Origin: Halalkalibacter akibai JCM 9157 | Lineage (GTDB): Bacteria > Bacillota > Bacilli > Bacillales > Bacillaceae_D | Direction: 5' to 3' | Length of the DNA: 64,000 nt | Assembly: GCF_000513135.1 (NCBI RefSeq) | Contig: NZ_BAUV01000012.1 | Span: forward strand, 35,640-99,639 | In this document: positions 22,492-32,410 of the stretch, in pieces | How the letters are laid out: every line of letters begins with the position of its first letter | How positions within the stretch are numbered: position 1 is the first letter of the stretch | Program-made: the position numbers and the translations under genes | Notes under the pieces: model-generated | Told to the model about the DNA's origin: nothing | Databases searched by the model: none | What the model saw: only the letters and a program-made list of their open reading frames with translations

Positions 22492-22532
22492 AAAAGCGCA
22501 TTGGATTTAGTAATCCAAATGCGCTTTTTTTG
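22492..22532 (+). terminator. terminator of lonA-engB
   Basis: AAAAAGCGCATTGGATT and AATCCAAATGCGCTTTTT form a long stem with A/T flanks, so it may serve both strands. Confidence 0.9.
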
Positions 22533-22554
22533 TATTCGTTTAAACTATGAACCA

Positions 22555-22680
22555 GTGAAATGGAGCGGAAAGCACTTGACTCCTGCGGGAAAAGAGGAAA
22601 AGGAAAGACCACACAGACGAAGTCGTGGGGGCTTACCTTTCTCCCCGCGGAAAGCAAGTGCCTGTAGCGCAATGAAACGG
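22555..22680 (+). repeat. 125-bp interspersed palindromic element, copy 2
   Basis: It runs from GTGAAATGGAGCGGAAAG to GTAGCGCAATGAAACGG, with CACTTGACTCCTGCGGGAAA inside the left end and CCCCGCGGAAAGCAAGTG inside the right. It lies between the engB terminator and a convergent membrane-protein gene. Confidence 0.92.
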
Positions 22681-22693
22681 ATACGTTTAGATT

Positions 22694-23170
22694 TTATTTT
22701 TTCCTCAAAATCAAAAATATTCCAACCACAATGAGAAAGATCGGCCATAGGTGCTGGATAAAGGAAAACCCTTCTACAAGCCAGTGGATCGGATTGATAG
22801 TTGTAAAGCTCATTAAAGATAACGTTAACAAAACAATGGCTGGTACAAAGCCATCCTTTCTATTTTTAAAATAAGAAAATAAAAACGCTAATCCAACAAT
22901 AAGGGTATAAATTCCCCAATGGCTAGGCCACCAGTCAACGATCACATCAAGATGAAAATGAATAGCAAGCCCTGTTAACAAAACACCAGGGAAAATCATC
23001 GAATGCTCTCGGCCAAAATGAGCTTGAAGCAAAAAAGCAAGGCCTATAACAAATAACAAAGAGGGCCAACTTAAGAGTTGTTTGTGATAAGGAAGAGAAA
23101 ATTGCTGAAGCAAATAATAACAACCAACCCCGATTAAAAGGACACCTGGGAAAATACGTTGTGTTTTCAT
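22694..23170 (-). CDS. four- to six-helix membrane protein, LiaI/LiaF-like transmembrane family
   Basis: A 158-residue very hydrophobic protein. Repeated segments start with a proline and a hydrophobic run (IFPGVLLIGVGCYYLLQ, SLLFVIGLAFLLQ, IFPGVLLTGLAIHF, YTLIVGLAFLFSYF, and a final WPIFLIVVGIFLIL). This looks like the LiaI-LiaF-like transmembrane region (DUF5668), in which W-P-..-L--G blocks repeat. The ribosome binding site AGGAGGATCAAATG is excellent. It is transcribed against engB and divergently from hemA. Function unknown; a role in envelope-stress sensing would be inference only. Confidence 0.75.
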   Translation of the reverse strand: MKTQRIFPGVLLIGVGCYYLLQQFSLPYHKQLLSWPSLLFVIGLAFLLQAHFGREHSMIFPGVLLTGLAIHFHLDVIVDWWPSHWGIYTLIVGLAFLFSYFKNRKDGFVPAIVLLTLSLMSFTTINPIHWLVEGFSFIQHLWPIFLIVVGIFLILRKK

Positions 23171-23306
23171 TTGATCCTCCTATCTTTTTTTATATTAATC
23201 ACAATAACTGGTTACGATATAAGAAGGAAGCAATTGCCGGTATATCCAAATTGATTTAACAATAAGATCATGATAGCATAGCTTCATGATCTGTTCACAA
23301 TTTTTT

Positions 23307-23335
23307 TTGGTACGCTAGATTAGACATGTTATAAT
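23307..23335 (+). promoter_or_regulatory. sigma-A promoter candidate for the hem operon
   Basis: TTGGTA (23307-23312), 17-bp spacer, TATAAT (23330-23335), a perfect -10. It lies 114 bp upstream of the hemA ATG. Confidence 0.7.
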
Positions 23336-23448
23336 GTAGCTATGTTATACTGGTTGAGGAAAGTCCAGTATAAGACTTATTAACGAATAAATAAATTGAT
23401 GACATAGATAAAAACGTACGGAAAATATATTTGGGGGTGAACGTCAGG

Positions 23449-24828
23449 ATGCATATTCTTGTTGTCGGATTTAACTATAAAACAGCTCCTGTCGAGATGA
23501 GAGAGAAGTTTGCATTCCAAGAAGCCGAACTTCCAAACGCACTATTAAAATTGCGAAATATGAAAAGCATTCTTGAATGTACGATTGTATCGACCTGTAA
23601 TCGCACAGAAGTCTATGTAGTTGCCGATCAGTTGCATACTGGACGTCATTTCACAAAGACTTTCTTAGCGGAGTGGTTTGACCTTCCTAAAGAAGAGTTC
23701 ATAGCTTATTTGGACATTCGTGAAGATCACCATGCAATCGAGCATTTATTTAGAGTTTCCTGTGGACTTGATTCGATGATTCTTGGGGAAACACAAATTT
23801 TAGGTCAAGTGAAAGAAAGCTTCTTACTTGCACAAGAGCACGGAGCAACTGGTACGATCTTTAATCAATTATTTAAACAAGCTGTTACACTTGCGAAAAA
23901 AGCTCATACAGGAACGGAAATTGGTTCGCATGCTGTATCAGTTAGTTACGCTGCAGTAGAACTTGGAAAAAACATCTTTAATGATTTCACTGGTAAACAT
24001 GTCGTTATTCTCGGCGCTGGAAAGATGAGTGAGTTAACAGCGAAGCACCTACATGCAAATGGTGCGAAGCAAATTACAGTGATTAACCGTACGGAAGCAA
24101 AAGCGGTTGAACTAGCAGCTCGTTTTCTCGGACAAGCGAGACCACTTGAAGAATTGCAGCGTACATTAGCAGAGGCTGATGTACTAATCAGTTCAACAGG
24201 AGCACGCGATTTCGTTGTGACAAAGGAAATGCTTGCAGGAACGTTGAAAAAGCGTAAAGGTCGTCCGTTGTTTATGGTTGATATTGCCGTACCACGTGAT
24301 TTAGATCCAGCGATAGCTGAATTTGATGATGTTTATTTATATGACATTGATGATTTACAAAACATAGTTGAAGCAAACTTAGCAGAACGTAAACGTGAAG
24401 CTGAGAAGATTGAGATTATGGTAGAAGCAGAAATTGATGAATTTAAGCAATGGTTAAATACGTTAGGAGTAGTACCGATTATCACAGCGTTAAGGACGAA
24501 AGCATTAGCAGTTCAAGCTGAAACAATGGAAAGCCTTGAACGTAAACTACCGAACTTAACGGATCGTGAAAGAAAATTGATCAACAAACATACAAAAAGT
24601 ATCGTGAATCAACTTTTACGAGATCCAGTTACAAAAGTGAAAGAACTTGCTGGGGAACCCGATGCAGATGCGACTCTTGAACTCTTCACTAAAATCTTTG
24701 CTTTAGAAGATGAACTAGCGGTACAAGAAAATCAAGTTCGAGTTGCAGAGGCAGAAAAAGAGTGGGAATCGAAAAAGCAAGAGTTTGTGAAAGCACCTAG
24801 ACAACGTGAAGCGGTTGTCCGTTCTTAA
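23449..24828 (+). CDS. hemA: glutamyl-tRNA reductase
   Basis: A 459-residue enzyme that reduces Glu-tRNA to glutamate-1-semialdehyde, the first committed step of the C5 haem route. The N-terminal catalytic domain has the nucleophilic Cys in [10 protein letters not shown] (about residue 50). [15 protein letters not shown] sequence ([12 protein letters not shown]) follows near 115, the NADPH domain has [15 protein letters not shown], and the C-terminal helical dimerisation domain is long. The start is ATG at 23449 after GGGGGTGA; TTG at 23431 is in frame but would use the ribosome binding site as coding. hemX follows in the same operon. Confidence 0.96.
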   Translation: MHILVVGFNYKTAPVEMREKFAFQEAELPNALLKLRNMKSILECTIVSTCNRTEVYVVADQLHTGRHFTKTFLAEWFDLPKEEFIAYLDIREDHHAIEHLFRVSCGLDSMILGETQILGQVKESFLLAQEHGATGTIFNQLFKQAVTLAKKAHTGTEIGSHAVSVSYAAVELGKNIFNDFTGKHVVILGAGKMSELTAKHLHANGAKQITVINRTEAKAVELAARFLGQARPLEELQRTLAEADVLISSTGARDFVVTKEMLAGTLKKRKGRPLFMVDIAVPRDLDPAIAEFDDVYLYDIDDLQNIVEANLAERKREAEKIEIMVEAEIDEFKQWLNTLGVVPIITALRTKALAVQAETMESLERKLPNLTDRERKLINKHTKSIVNQLLRDPVTKVKELAGEPDADATLELFTKIFALEDELAVQENQVRVAEAEKEWESKKQEFVKAPRQREAVVRS

Positions 24829-24846
24829 GAAAGAAGGGACGTTTGA

Positions 24847-25660
24847 ATGAATTGGATTTATCCTATTACAATCATTCTTTATAGTATCAGTTTACTTGGT
24901 TATTTTATTGATTTCTTACAAAACAACCGGAAGGTCAATCGTATGGCCTTCTGGTTGCTTTCTATTGTTTGGGTATTACAAACCGTTTTCTTTATTATAA
25001 GAGCATCTGAACTTGAGCGCTTGCCTCTGTTAACACCATTTGAGGGCCTCTTTTTTTATGCCTGGTTAGTGGTTACGTTATCATTAGCTATTAACTGGTT
25101 TTTTCGAGTTGATTTCCTAGTGTTATTCACGAATCTAATTGGGTTTAGTATGATGCTTTTAGCCTGTTTACCCCGGATGGTGATGTACCTGAATCACTCT
25201 CTTCTTTATTAGCGTCAGAGCTCCTCATCATTCACATTTCTTTTATCCTGCTTTCATATGCGGCTTTTACGTTATCATTTGCATGTCAAATTATGTATTT
25301 TATCCAACATCAAATGTTAAAAAGAAAGCTGTGGGGAAAACGATTATTACGTTTTGGGGCGCTATCTAAATTGGATTCACTATCCTTTGGAGCGGTAATG
25401 ATTGCCTGGCCTTTTCTATTAATAGGCTCATTCTCGGATTTATTTGGGCTCATAGCCAGCTAAATTATGTTCCATTTTTTGATACGAAAGTGATAAGCTC
25501 TTTAGTTGTATTAGGAATCTATGCATACTATATTTATCAAAGAGTTGTTAAAATGGCTAGAGGCTATAACATGGCTTTGCTTGGAATTGCAGGCTTTTTA
25601 ATTTTATTAATCAACTATTTCTTATCAGGACAGTATTCATCTTTTCACATTTGGTATTAA
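24847..25660 (+). CDS. hemX: HemX-like integral membrane protein, two apparent -1 frameshifts
   Basis: This CcsA/HemX-type protein has several membrane helices; in B. subtilis HemX limits the cellular level of HemA. The first frame (121 residues) ends soon after LLACL. One added base near 25168 gives FTPDGDVPESLSSLLASELL and IHISFILLSYAAFTLSFACQ. A second near 25435 gives LILGFIWAHSQLN, and the frame then runs to TAA at 25658. The restored protein has 271 residues, close to B. subtilis HemX. Both lesions are single-base losses (TTTT to TTT, GGG to GG), so sequencing error is likely. Confidence 0.88.
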
Positions 25661-25680
25661 AGACGAAAAAACATTATAAT
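25651..25680 (+). promoter_or_regulatory. possible internal promoter before hemC
   Basis: TTGGTA (25651-25656), 18-bp spacer, TATAAT (25675-25680), overlapping the end of hemX. The same two hexamers occur at the hemA promoter with a 17-bp spacer. It could let hemCDBL be expressed independently. Confidence 0.4.
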
Positions 25681-25709
25681 GAACAAAAGAGTAGTAATTG
25701 GAGGAAGTT

Positions 25710-26645
25710 ATGCGCAAAATTGTGATTGGCTCAAGAAAAAGTAACCTTGCCCTCGTTCAAACGGACTGGGTAATTGAACAACTAAAGAAAACAGGTCTTC
25801 CTTATGAATTTGAAGTAAAGAAAATCGTTACAAAAGGAGATAAAATTCTCGATGTAACTCTTTCAAAAGTTGGGGGAAAAGGCTTGTTTGTTAAAGAGAT
25901 TGAGCAAGCTCTAATAGATGGTGAAATTGATTTAGCGGTTCATAGCATGAAAGATGTACCTTCTGTTTTACAGAAAGAGTTTACGTTAGCGGCAATTACG
26001 GAACGTGAAGACCCAAGAGATGCGCTTATTTCAAACAATCATGTTAAACTTGCTGATCTACCTGCAGGTTCGGTTATTGGAACAAGTAGCTTACGTCGAT
26101 CTGCTCAAATTTTAGCTGAACGTCCAGATCTAGAAGTGAAATGGATTCGTGGAAATGTTGAAACTAGACTACGCAAGCTTAAAGAAGAAGGTTTTGACGC
26201 CATTATTTTAGCGGTAGCTGGAATTCGTCGTTTAGGGTTTCCAGACGATCTTGTCACAGAATACTTAGATCCAGAAATGTGCGTACCAGCTGTTGGTCAA
26301 GGTGCACTTGGACTTGAATGCCGTGCAGATGATGAAGAATTAGTTGATCTACTTCAACATTTAAATGATGATGCAACTGCACGTACTGTAACAGCGGAGC
26401 GTACGTTCTTAAATCGCATGGAAGGTGGCTGCCAAGTACCGATTGCTGGGTACGCGACAGTTACGCTTGAAAATGAAATTGAGTTAACAGCTCTAGTCGG
26501 GTCACCAGACGGTAAAGTGTTAATCAAGGAAACAGTAAAAGGATCAGATCCAGTTGATTTAGGAGAAAGAGCGTCACAACTTTTACTGGACCAAGGAGCA
26601 AAGGAAATACTAGATAAAGTAAAAAAAGAGCTGGATCAAGGATGA
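25710..26645 (+). CDS. hemC: porphobilinogen deaminase (hydroxymethylbilane synthase)
   Basis: A 311-residue enzyme that polymerises four porphobilinogens on a dipyrromethane cofactor. The cofactor cysteine is in [10 protein letters not shown] (about residue 241). N-terminal [11 protein letters not shown], then AVHSMKDVP with the catalytic Asp, and [10 protein letters not shown] are all present. I chose ATG at 25710 with GGAGG upstream rather than TTG at 25698. Its stop overlaps hemD by 4 bp. Confidence 0.96.
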   Translation: MRKIVIGSRKSNLALVQTDWVIEQLKKTGLPYEFEVKKIVTKGDKILDVTLSKVGGKGLFVKEIEQALIDGEIDLAVHSMKDVPSVLQKEFTLAAITEREDPRDALISNNHVKLADLPAGSVIGTSSLRRSAQILAERPDLEVKWIRGNVETRLRKLKEEGFDAIILAVAGIRRLGFPDDLVTEYLDPEMCVPAVGQGALGLECRADDEELVDLLQHLNDDATARTVTAERTFLNRMEGGCQVPIAGYATVTLENEIELTALVGSPDGKVLIKETVKGSDPVDLGERASQLLLDQGAKEILDKVKKELDQG

Positions 26646-27415
26646 CCGATCGTCCTTTAGCTAGTAAAATAATTCTAGTTACTCGAGCAAAAGAACAAGC
26701 TCAAGATTTAACGAAGTTAGTTGAAGCAAAAGGCGGAACCACCATTGAAGTTCCGCTTATTGCTTTTCAGTCACTTCAAACACCTGAAATAAAAACAGCC
26801 ATACATACGATTAACGACTACCAATGGCTTATTTTCACAAGCTCAAATGGAGTTCGTTTTTTCATGGAACAATATGAATTACTTCAGCAAACATGGAAGC
26901 TTCCAAAGCATCTGAAAATAGCCGTCGTTGGCCAAAAAACAGAACGAACACTAGCAAAATATCACTTACAGGCTGACTTATGCCCCGACGAATTTGTTGC
27001 TGAAGGTCTAATTGAAGAATTAAAAGGGCAAATTAGGAACAATGAGCGTGTGCTTATTGCTAGAGGAAACCTTGGTAGAGACATCCTCGTTCAGCAACTG
27101 TCGAGGATCGGAGCACAAGTTGACGATGTAACGGTGTACAAAACCGTTGTTCCAGAAGCAGCTAATCAGTTAGAACAAGTTCTTAATCATTCAATCGACT
27201 ACATAACATTTACGAGTTCATCGACCGTTCATCATTTTATGCAAATTATTAGACAAGCAAACATTCAGATTCAAGCAAAGATTGCCTGTATTGGCCCGAT
27301 TGCGGCAAAAACAGTGCAAGACTATGGCTTGACGGTTGATGTTATGCCTACTACATACACGATTGACCACTTAGTTGAAGAAATTATCGCTGATACAAAG
27401 GAGAATCATTCATGA
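26642..27415 (+). CDS. hemD: uroporphyrinogen-III synthase
   Basis: A 257-residue enzyme that closes and inverts ring D of hydroxymethylbilane. The family is weakly conserved, but [14 protein letters not shown] at the start, [10 protein letters not shown] near 65, [24 protein letters not shown] and [13 protein letters not shown] give the bilobed HemD pattern. The ATG overlaps the hemC stop, and its own stop overlaps hemB, so the three genes are translationally linked. Confidence 0.94.
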   Translation: MTDRPLASKIILVTRAKEQAQDLTKLVEAKGGTTIEVPLIAFQSLQTPEIKTAIHTINDYQWLIFTSSNGVRFFMEQYELLQQTWKLPKHLKIAVVGQKTERTLAKYHLQADLCPDEFVAEGLIEELKGQIRNNERVLIARGNLGRDILVQQLSRIGAQVDDVTVYKTVVPEAANQLEQVLNHSIDYITFTSSSTVHHFMQIIRQANIQIQAKIACIGPIAAKTVQDYGLTVDVMPTTYTIDHLVEEIIADTKENHS

Positions 27416-28395
27416 AAGATTTACAATTTCGTCGTCACCGCCGCCTTCGAGGTACAGCAAGCATTCGCAGCATGGTTCGAGAAACGCATCTTCATCCAGA
27501 AGACCTTATTTATCCGATCTTTGTCGTTGAAGGGACTAATGTAAAAAATGAAGTACCTTCAATGCCAAATGTTTATCATTTATCATTGGATTTACTTGAT
27601 GCAGAAGTGAATGAAGTAGCTTCACTTGGAATTCCTGCAATTATCGTATTCGGTGTTCCAAGTGGAAAGGATGACATTGGTTCTTCAGCGTTTCATGTTA
27701 ATGGCATCGTTCAAAAAGCGATTCGTCAAATTAAAGCAAATCAGCCAGATTTAACGGTTATCGCTGATACATGTCTTTGTCAATTCACTGACCATGGCCA
27801 TTGTGGTGTGATTGAAGAAGGGAAAGTTCTCAATGACCGAACGTTAAATTTATTAGCAAAAACAGCTGTGTCTCAAGCGGAGGCTGGTGCAGATATTATT
27901 GCTCCTTCTAATATGATGGACGGCTTTGTAGCGGCAATTCGTCACGGCTTAGATGAAGCAGGTTTTATTGATGTTCCAATTATGTCATATGCAGTGAAAT
28001 TCGCTTCTGCCTTTTACGGTCCGTTCCGTGATGCAGCGCACAGCTCACCGAAATTCGGTGACCGTAAAACCTATCAAATGGATCCAGCTAATCGTCTAGA
28101 AGCTTTACGTGAGGCGGAGTCAGATATGGAAGAAGGCGCAGATTTCCTTATTGTAAAGCCAGCTCTTTCTTATTTAGATGTGATTAGAGAAGTAAAGGAC
28201 TTTTCTGGTTTTCCGATCGTTGCTTATAATGTAAGTGGCGAATATTCAATGGTGAAAGCGGCAAGTCAAAACGGTTGGATTAATGAAAAAGAGGTTGTAC
28301 TAGAAAAATTAACGAGCATGAAGCGTGCTGGTGCAGATTTAATTTTAACGTATCATGCTAAAGATGTTGTTCGTTGGTTACAAGAAAACAAGTAA
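27412..28395 (+). CDS. hemB: delta-aminolevulinic acid dehydratase (porphobilinogen synthase)
   Basis: A 327-residue enzyme that condenses two 5-aminolevulinate molecules. Zinc-site cysteines appear in [14 protein letters not shown] (near 120), the first active-site Lys is in [19 protein letters not shown], and the Schiff-base Lys is in [12 protein letters not shown]. It is therefore the Zn-type enzyme. The ATG overlaps hemD by 4 bp, and hemL follows after 15 bp. Confidence 0.97.
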   Translation: MKDLQFRRHRRLRGTASIRSMVRETHLHPEDLIYPIFVVEGTNVKNEVPSMPNVYHLSLDLLDAEVNEVASLGIPAIIVFGVPSGKDDIGSSAFHVNGIVQKAIRQIKANQPDLTVIADTCLCQFTDHGHCGVIEEGKVLNDRTLNLLAKTAVSQAEAGADIIAPSNMMDGFVAAIRHGLDEAGFIDVPIMSYAVKFASAFYGPFRDAAHSSPKFGDRKTYQMDPANRLEALREAESDMEEGADFLIVKPALSYLDVIREVKDFSGFPIVAYNVSGEYSMVKAASQNGWINEKEVVLEKLTSMKRAGADLILTYHAKDVVRWLQENK

Positions 28396-28410
28396 GGAAG
28401 GGGACCATAC

Positions 28411-29697
28411 ATGCGTTCATATACGAAATCTCAAGAAGCTTTCGCAAAAGCGAAACCCGTAATGCCAGGTGGAGTAAACAGTCCTGTACGTGCCTTTAAA
28501 TCAGTGAAAATGGATCCTGTCTTCATGGAGCGTGGACAAGGCTCAAGGATCTACGATATTGATGGAAATGAATACATAGATTATGTGTTATCATGGGGGC
28601 CACTCATTTTAGGTCATGCAGATGAGCAAGTCGTGGCAGCTCTGAAAGAAGCAGTAGAAAAAGGAACAAGCTTTGGTGCTCCAAGTGAGCTAGAAACAAA
28701 ACTAGCAGAACTAGTCATCGAACGTGTGCCTTCAATTGAAGTTGTGCGAATGGTGAACTCAGGAACTGAAGCAACCATGAGTGCACTTCGATTGGCAAGA
28801 GGATACACAGGTCGTAATAAGATTTTGAAATTCGTTGGTTGTTACCACGGACATGGAGACTCGTTACTCATTAAAGCTGGATCAGGTGTGGCCACGTTAG
28901 GTTTACCTGATAGCCCAGGAGTACCAGAGTCTGTCGCTCAAAATACATTAACGGTTCCTTATAATGATATCGAAAGTGTTCGTTATGCATTTGAGAACTT
29001 TGGTGATGACCTGGCTGGAGTCATTGTAGAACCTGTAGCTGGTAACATGGGTGTTGTGCCGCCTGAACCTGGTTTCCTAGAAGAGTTAAGAACGTTAACA
29101 GAGGAAAATGGAACTCTACTTATTTTTGATGAAGTCATGACTGGCTTCCGCGTTGGGTACAACTGTGCTCAAGGTAAATTAGGTGTTACACCAGATTTGA
29201 CTTGTTTAGGAAAAGTAATTGGTGGAGGCTTACCAGTAGGGGCATACGGAGGTAAGCGCGAGATTATGGAACAGATTGCTCCAGCAGGACCAATCTATCA
29301 AGCAGGAACTCTTTCTGGTAATCCGCTCGCTATGACAGCCGGTTATGAAACATTATCGCAGTTAACACCGGAAAACTATGATCAATTTGAAGCTTTAGCT
29401 GAGCGTCTTGCTCATGGCTTATCGGAAGCTGCAAAAAAATACGAGATTCCACATTCCATTAACCGTGCTGGATCTATGGTTGGCTTTTTCTTCACAGATG
29501 AAAAAGTAGTGAATTTCGAAAAAGCATCAACAGCAAATCTAGATTTCTTCACTCGGTACTTCCAAGAAATGTTAAACCAAGGCATTTCATTACCACCATC
29601 GCAATTTGAAGGAATGTTCTTATCAACAAAGCATACGGAAGCAGACATTGATAAAACCATTGCAGCAGCAGAAATTGCATTTTCGAAGTTGAAATAA
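28411..29697 (+). CDS. hemL: glutamate-1-semialdehyde 2,1-aminomutase
   Basis: A 428-residue class III PLP enzyme that makes 5-aminolevulinate. The PLP lysine is in [17 protein letters not shown] (about residue 268), with [11 protein letters not shown] at the N-terminus, [18 protein letters not shown], and [11 protein letters not shown]. It acts right after HemA, so the first enzymes of the route bracket this operon. AAGGAAGGGG precedes the ATG. It is the last hem gene; a repeat element and a terminator follow. Confidence 0.97.
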   Translation: MRSYTKSQEAFAKAKPVMPGGVNSPVRAFKSVKMDPVFMERGQGSRIYDIDGNEYIDYVLSWGPLILGHADEQVVAALKEAVEKGTSFGAPSELETKLAELVIERVPSIEVVRMVNSGTEATMSALRLARGYTGRNKILKFVGCYHGHGDSLLIKAGSGVATLGLPDSPGVPESVAQNTLTVPYNDIESVRYAFENFGDDLAGVIVEPVAGNMGVVPPEPGFLEELRTLTEENGTLLIFDEVMTGFRVGYNCAQGKLGVTPDLTCLGKVIGGGLPVGAYGGKREIMEQIAPAGPIYQAGTLSGNPLAMTAGYETLSQLTPENYDQFEALAERLAHGLSEAAKKYEIPHSINRAGSMVGFFFTDEKVVNFEKASTANLDFFTRYFQEMLNQGISLPPSQFEGMFLSTKHTEADIDKTIAAAEIAFSKLK

Positions 29698-29740
29698 GGT
29701 TGTTTAGTTTTGATCGTTGCAATATATGTTTTTTCTCATA

Positions 29741-29865
29741 GTGAAATGAAGCGGAAGTCACTCGACTCCTGCGGGAAAAAGAGGTAGGGTCGAGACACCA
29801 CAGGCAAAGCCGTGGAGGCTCGACACCTCCCCGCGGAAAGCGAGTGACTGGAGCGTAATGAAACG
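29741..29865 (+). repeat. 125-bp interspersed palindromic element, copy 3
   Basis: It runs from GTGAAATGAAGCGGAAG to GGAGCGTAATGAAACG. The outer arms AGTCACTCGACTCC and CGGAAAGCGAGTGACT pair in part. Relative to copy 2, base changes in one arm (CACTT to CACTC) are matched in the other (AAGTG to GAGTG), so the structure is maintained. Confidence 0.92.
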
Positions 29866-29915
29866 AACATGGCTAGAAAGAACAACAAAGTATGAGAAGA
29901 CTATAATTTAAAACG

Positions 29916-29956
29916 AAAGCCTGTTACGAGACTAACACTCGTAACAGGCTTTTTTC
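29916..29956 (+). terminator. hem operon terminator
   Basis: AAAGCCTGTTACGAG pairs with CTCGTAACAGGCTTT, followed by T3; a very stable stem placed beyond repeat copy 3. Confidence 0.92.
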
Positions 29957-30080
29957 ATTGCTTGAATAACTCTATAAATAAATGAACTCTATGAATGTTA
30001 AAGAGATCCAAGCATATCTATTTTAGTAGGGATATAAAAATAAGTTGAGTAAAAAACTGATGAGTTTCTTAGATTTACTA

Positions 30081-30109
30081 GCATATTGCCTGAGAACTTG
30101 TCATAGAGT
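30081..30109 (+). promoter_or_regulatory. candidate sigma-E (mother-cell) promoter of spoVID
   Basis: GCATATT (30081-30087) matches the sigma-E -35 consensus KMATATT exactly. CATAGAGT (30102-30109) matches the -10 CATACAMT at 6 of 8 positions, with 16 bp between ATA and the -10. It lies 61 bp upstream of the spoVID start. spoVID is sigma-E dependent in B. subtilis. Confidence 0.6.
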
Positions 30110-30169
30110 GATATTGTACTGACTATGACCGTAGCAGAAGTTAGAGATTATATTGAGGAGGAATGCAAC

Positions 30170-31489
30170 GTGACACAAGAACACCCGTCAAAGTTATCAT
30201 TTTCAATTGAGGAATCGGTTTGGTTAAATAGAAGTCAAGAGGTAGAAGAAATTCTAGGCATGTCGCTTGAACCTGAAATTGTTATAGAAGAAAAAGATCA
30301 TCATGTCTATATTAAGGGTGGCTTACGTCTCGTTGGAGAATATCGTTCTTCCAACAGTGATTCAGCAGTTGATGCAGAAACTTCCCTACAAGAACAAGTA
30401 TCTTTCCGTTCAGCAGGAGATGTAACCGTAACATCAGACGGTACTGGAGAAATTAAACATTTCTTTCCTATTGATGTAACGATACCGATCAGTCGCATTC
30501 AAAACTTAGATGATGTTTATGTTCAAGTGGAATCATTTGATTATGATCTTCCGGAAAAAAGTTGCATCCAACTTACGGCTGATATTAGCATTAGTGGAAT
30601 GACGCAGCAATTGGGTCAAACAGAAAAACGTGACGAAAAAGCTCCAAAACAAGAAGAAACTCCACGAGTAGAAGCTGCACCTCAGCTAGAAGAGGCGCCA
30701 GAGCTTGAAGCAGTTCCTACTGCGTTTTCATTTGAAGCTAGAAAACGTCCTGAGTTGGAACAACCGGTTCAGGAACGAGTAGCGCCACCTACAGCGGTGC
30801 CACCAACACCAGCACCAACAGCGGCACGCACACCACGACCGTTTGATCAATACCAGCACCCTTTTGGAGCAGTACCGCAGCAACCGCCAGCTTATCAACG
30901 ACCAGTATATGAGCCTGAAAAACAACAACCAGTCGTGGAGAAAGAACCAGTGGCCGAAGCTCCTACAACAAGATTACCACAGCAAGAACAGGAGGAACCT
31001 GCATTGACAACAAATGAATCTCGATATGATGATCAGTATGATGACTCTGTAGAAACAGAGGAACTTGAGGAAGTAAGAGCAGAACAACAAGAGGTAGAAG
31101 AAGTCGAAGTGGAAGAGGAAGTAGTGGAGGAAGTAAGAGAAGCTCCGCCAGCTCCACCTGAAACAAAAATCAATTTAGCTCCTTTAAAGGAAATGGCAAC
31201 GGCACCAGCTGCCGAAGCGAAAGGTGAAGAGGACGCTGAAGTAGAAGATTCAAAGCCATTATCAGCTAGAGAAGAAAATGCACTGTACTTAACAAAAATG
31301 CTTTCAAAAGGCGAAGAAAGATTCTCAAAGTGGAAAATGTGCATCATTCAAGAAAATGAATCTTTAGACACGATTGCTGATAGGTATGAAATTAGCACAA
31401 GTCAACTTGTAAGAATGAATCGCTTGCAAGGAGAGCAAGTAGAGGAAGGTCAAATCCTTTATATACCTGTTCGCATTGAGTCTAAATAA
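30170..31489 (+). CDS. spoVID: spore coat encasement protein SpoVID
   Basis: A 439-residue morphogenetic protein of the spore coat. The N-terminal domain (LSFSIEESVWL, then GGLRLVGEY) matches SpoVID. A long acidic and proline-rich low-complexity middle (about 150-370, with runs of Glu-Val and Pro-Thr) is followed by a C-terminal LysM domain (MCIIQENESLDTIADRYEI, then LYIPVR). In B. subtilis SpoVID binds SpoIVA and SafA and lets the coat surround the forespore. I chose GTG at 30170 with GAGGAGG upstream; an ATG at 30125 is in frame, but the family starts at the later site. Confidence 0.9.
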   Translation: MTQEHPSKLSFSIEESVWLNRSQEVEEILGMSLEPEIVIEEKDHHVYIKGGLRLVGEYRSSNSDSAVDAETSLQEQVSFRSAGDVTVTSDGTGEIKHFFPIDVTIPISRIQNLDDVYVQVESFDYDLPEKSCIQLTADISISGMTQQLGQTEKRDEKAPKQEETPRVEAAPQLEEAPELEAVPTAFSFEARKRPELEQPVQERVAPPTAVPPTPAPTAARTPRPFDQYQHPFGAVPQQPPAYQRPVYEPEKQQPVVEKEPVAEAPTTRLPQQEQEEPALTTNESRYDDQYDDSVETEELEEVRAEQQEVEEVEVEEEVVEEVREAPPAPPETKINLAPLKEMATAPAAEAKGEEDAEVEDSKPLSAREENALYLTKMLSKGEERFSKWKMCIIQENESLDTIADRYEISTSQLVRMNRLQGEQVEEGQILYIPVRIESK

Positions 31490-31501
31490 AGGAGAGCTCT
31501 C

Positions 31502-32410
31502 ATGGAATTGTTGGATCGGCTCAAGGAACAATATGAGTGGCAAGACGTTAAATTCGTAAACGAGCAATTAGTAGAAACAGAACTAGGTCGAAAAAGGGTG
31601 CGCTATTGGACGGACAAAGCGCTCCTTGACTGGCATATCGCGTGGCGTGACGGTTGTAGCGTCACGCCGTATATGCAAACCGATCGAATGATTCGAAATA
31701 AAGATCAGCAGGCATGGATTGACTGGAAAGAAGGGTGGCTAACCGTTCATGATGAAGTGGATAACAGCTTCCGATTAAATCAATCCGATCAGAAAGTCGG
31801 TCAAATGATTGGGACGATGATTGCATATGGACTACGAGCAAATCCAGAGCTGGATCCAGCTAAGCCAAAAGAGCCACTCTTTCAAACAGCGTTTAACCAT
31901 TTATCGGCTTTGAAAGAGGAGCAACGCATACTCATTCGTTCTTTAATTAAAGAATCAGATGTGCGAATGAGAAAAGCCAAAGCCCTAACAGCAGATAAAA
32001 AAGAGCAATTACCCATACTTGATCCGCTCACCTCTATAGATCAAGCTCAGACGATCCATCAAATTTTTCTTTGGTTTGGATCCACAAACCAGCCTGAACG
32101 CGGATATTACTCTTTGCGTTCTTTTCTTTTAAAATGGCTTGAAACAAATGGAACAGAATCTCTTCAAGCATTGTTAGAAGAATTATTCAACAATCAAGCT
32201 ATGACACGTGATCAAGCGATTCTTTTATTAGCAGAATGTTTAAAGCCGTATGAACTTGACCGGCTTGTTCGTGAAATGACAAAAGGAACGGAACAACAAC
32301 AGATCGAAGAAACGATCGAAGCCGTCACAAAAGAGTGGGAGCAATCGAAAGAGCTTGTTCAAAAGCTTAGTGTTCTGATTGATTCGAAAAAGAAGGTGTT
32401 AACGACATGA
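31502..32410 (+). CDS. uncharacterised protein in the spoVID-ysxE sporulation cluster
   Basis: A 302-residue, mostly helical, charged soluble protein that I do not recognise. Trp-rich segments near the N-terminus (VRYWTDKALLDWHIAWRDG, QQAWIDWKEGWL) are followed by helical, Glu/Lys/Gln-rich sequence. There is no signal peptide or membrane segment. GGAGAG precedes the ATG. Its stop overlaps the start region of ysxE by 4 bp, and spoVID lies 12 bp upstream, so the three are one transcript and a spore-coat role is a reasonable inference. B. subtilis has spoVID and ysxE adjacent, so this gene is extra. Confidence 0.72.
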   Translation: MELLDRLKEQYEWQDVKFVNEQLVETELGRKRVRYWTDKALLDWHIAWRDGCSVTPYMQTDRMIRNKDQQAWIDWKEGWLTVHDEVDNSFRLNQSDQKVGQMIGTMIAYGLRANPELDPAKPKEPLFQTAFNHLSALKEEQRILIRSLIKESDVRMRKAKALTADKKEQLPILDPLTSIDQAQTIHQIFLWFGSTNQPERGYYSLRSFLLKWLETNGTESLQALLEELFNNQAMTRDQAILLLAECLKPYELDRLVREMTKGTEQQQIEETIEAVTKEWEQSKELVQKLSVLIDSKKKVLTT

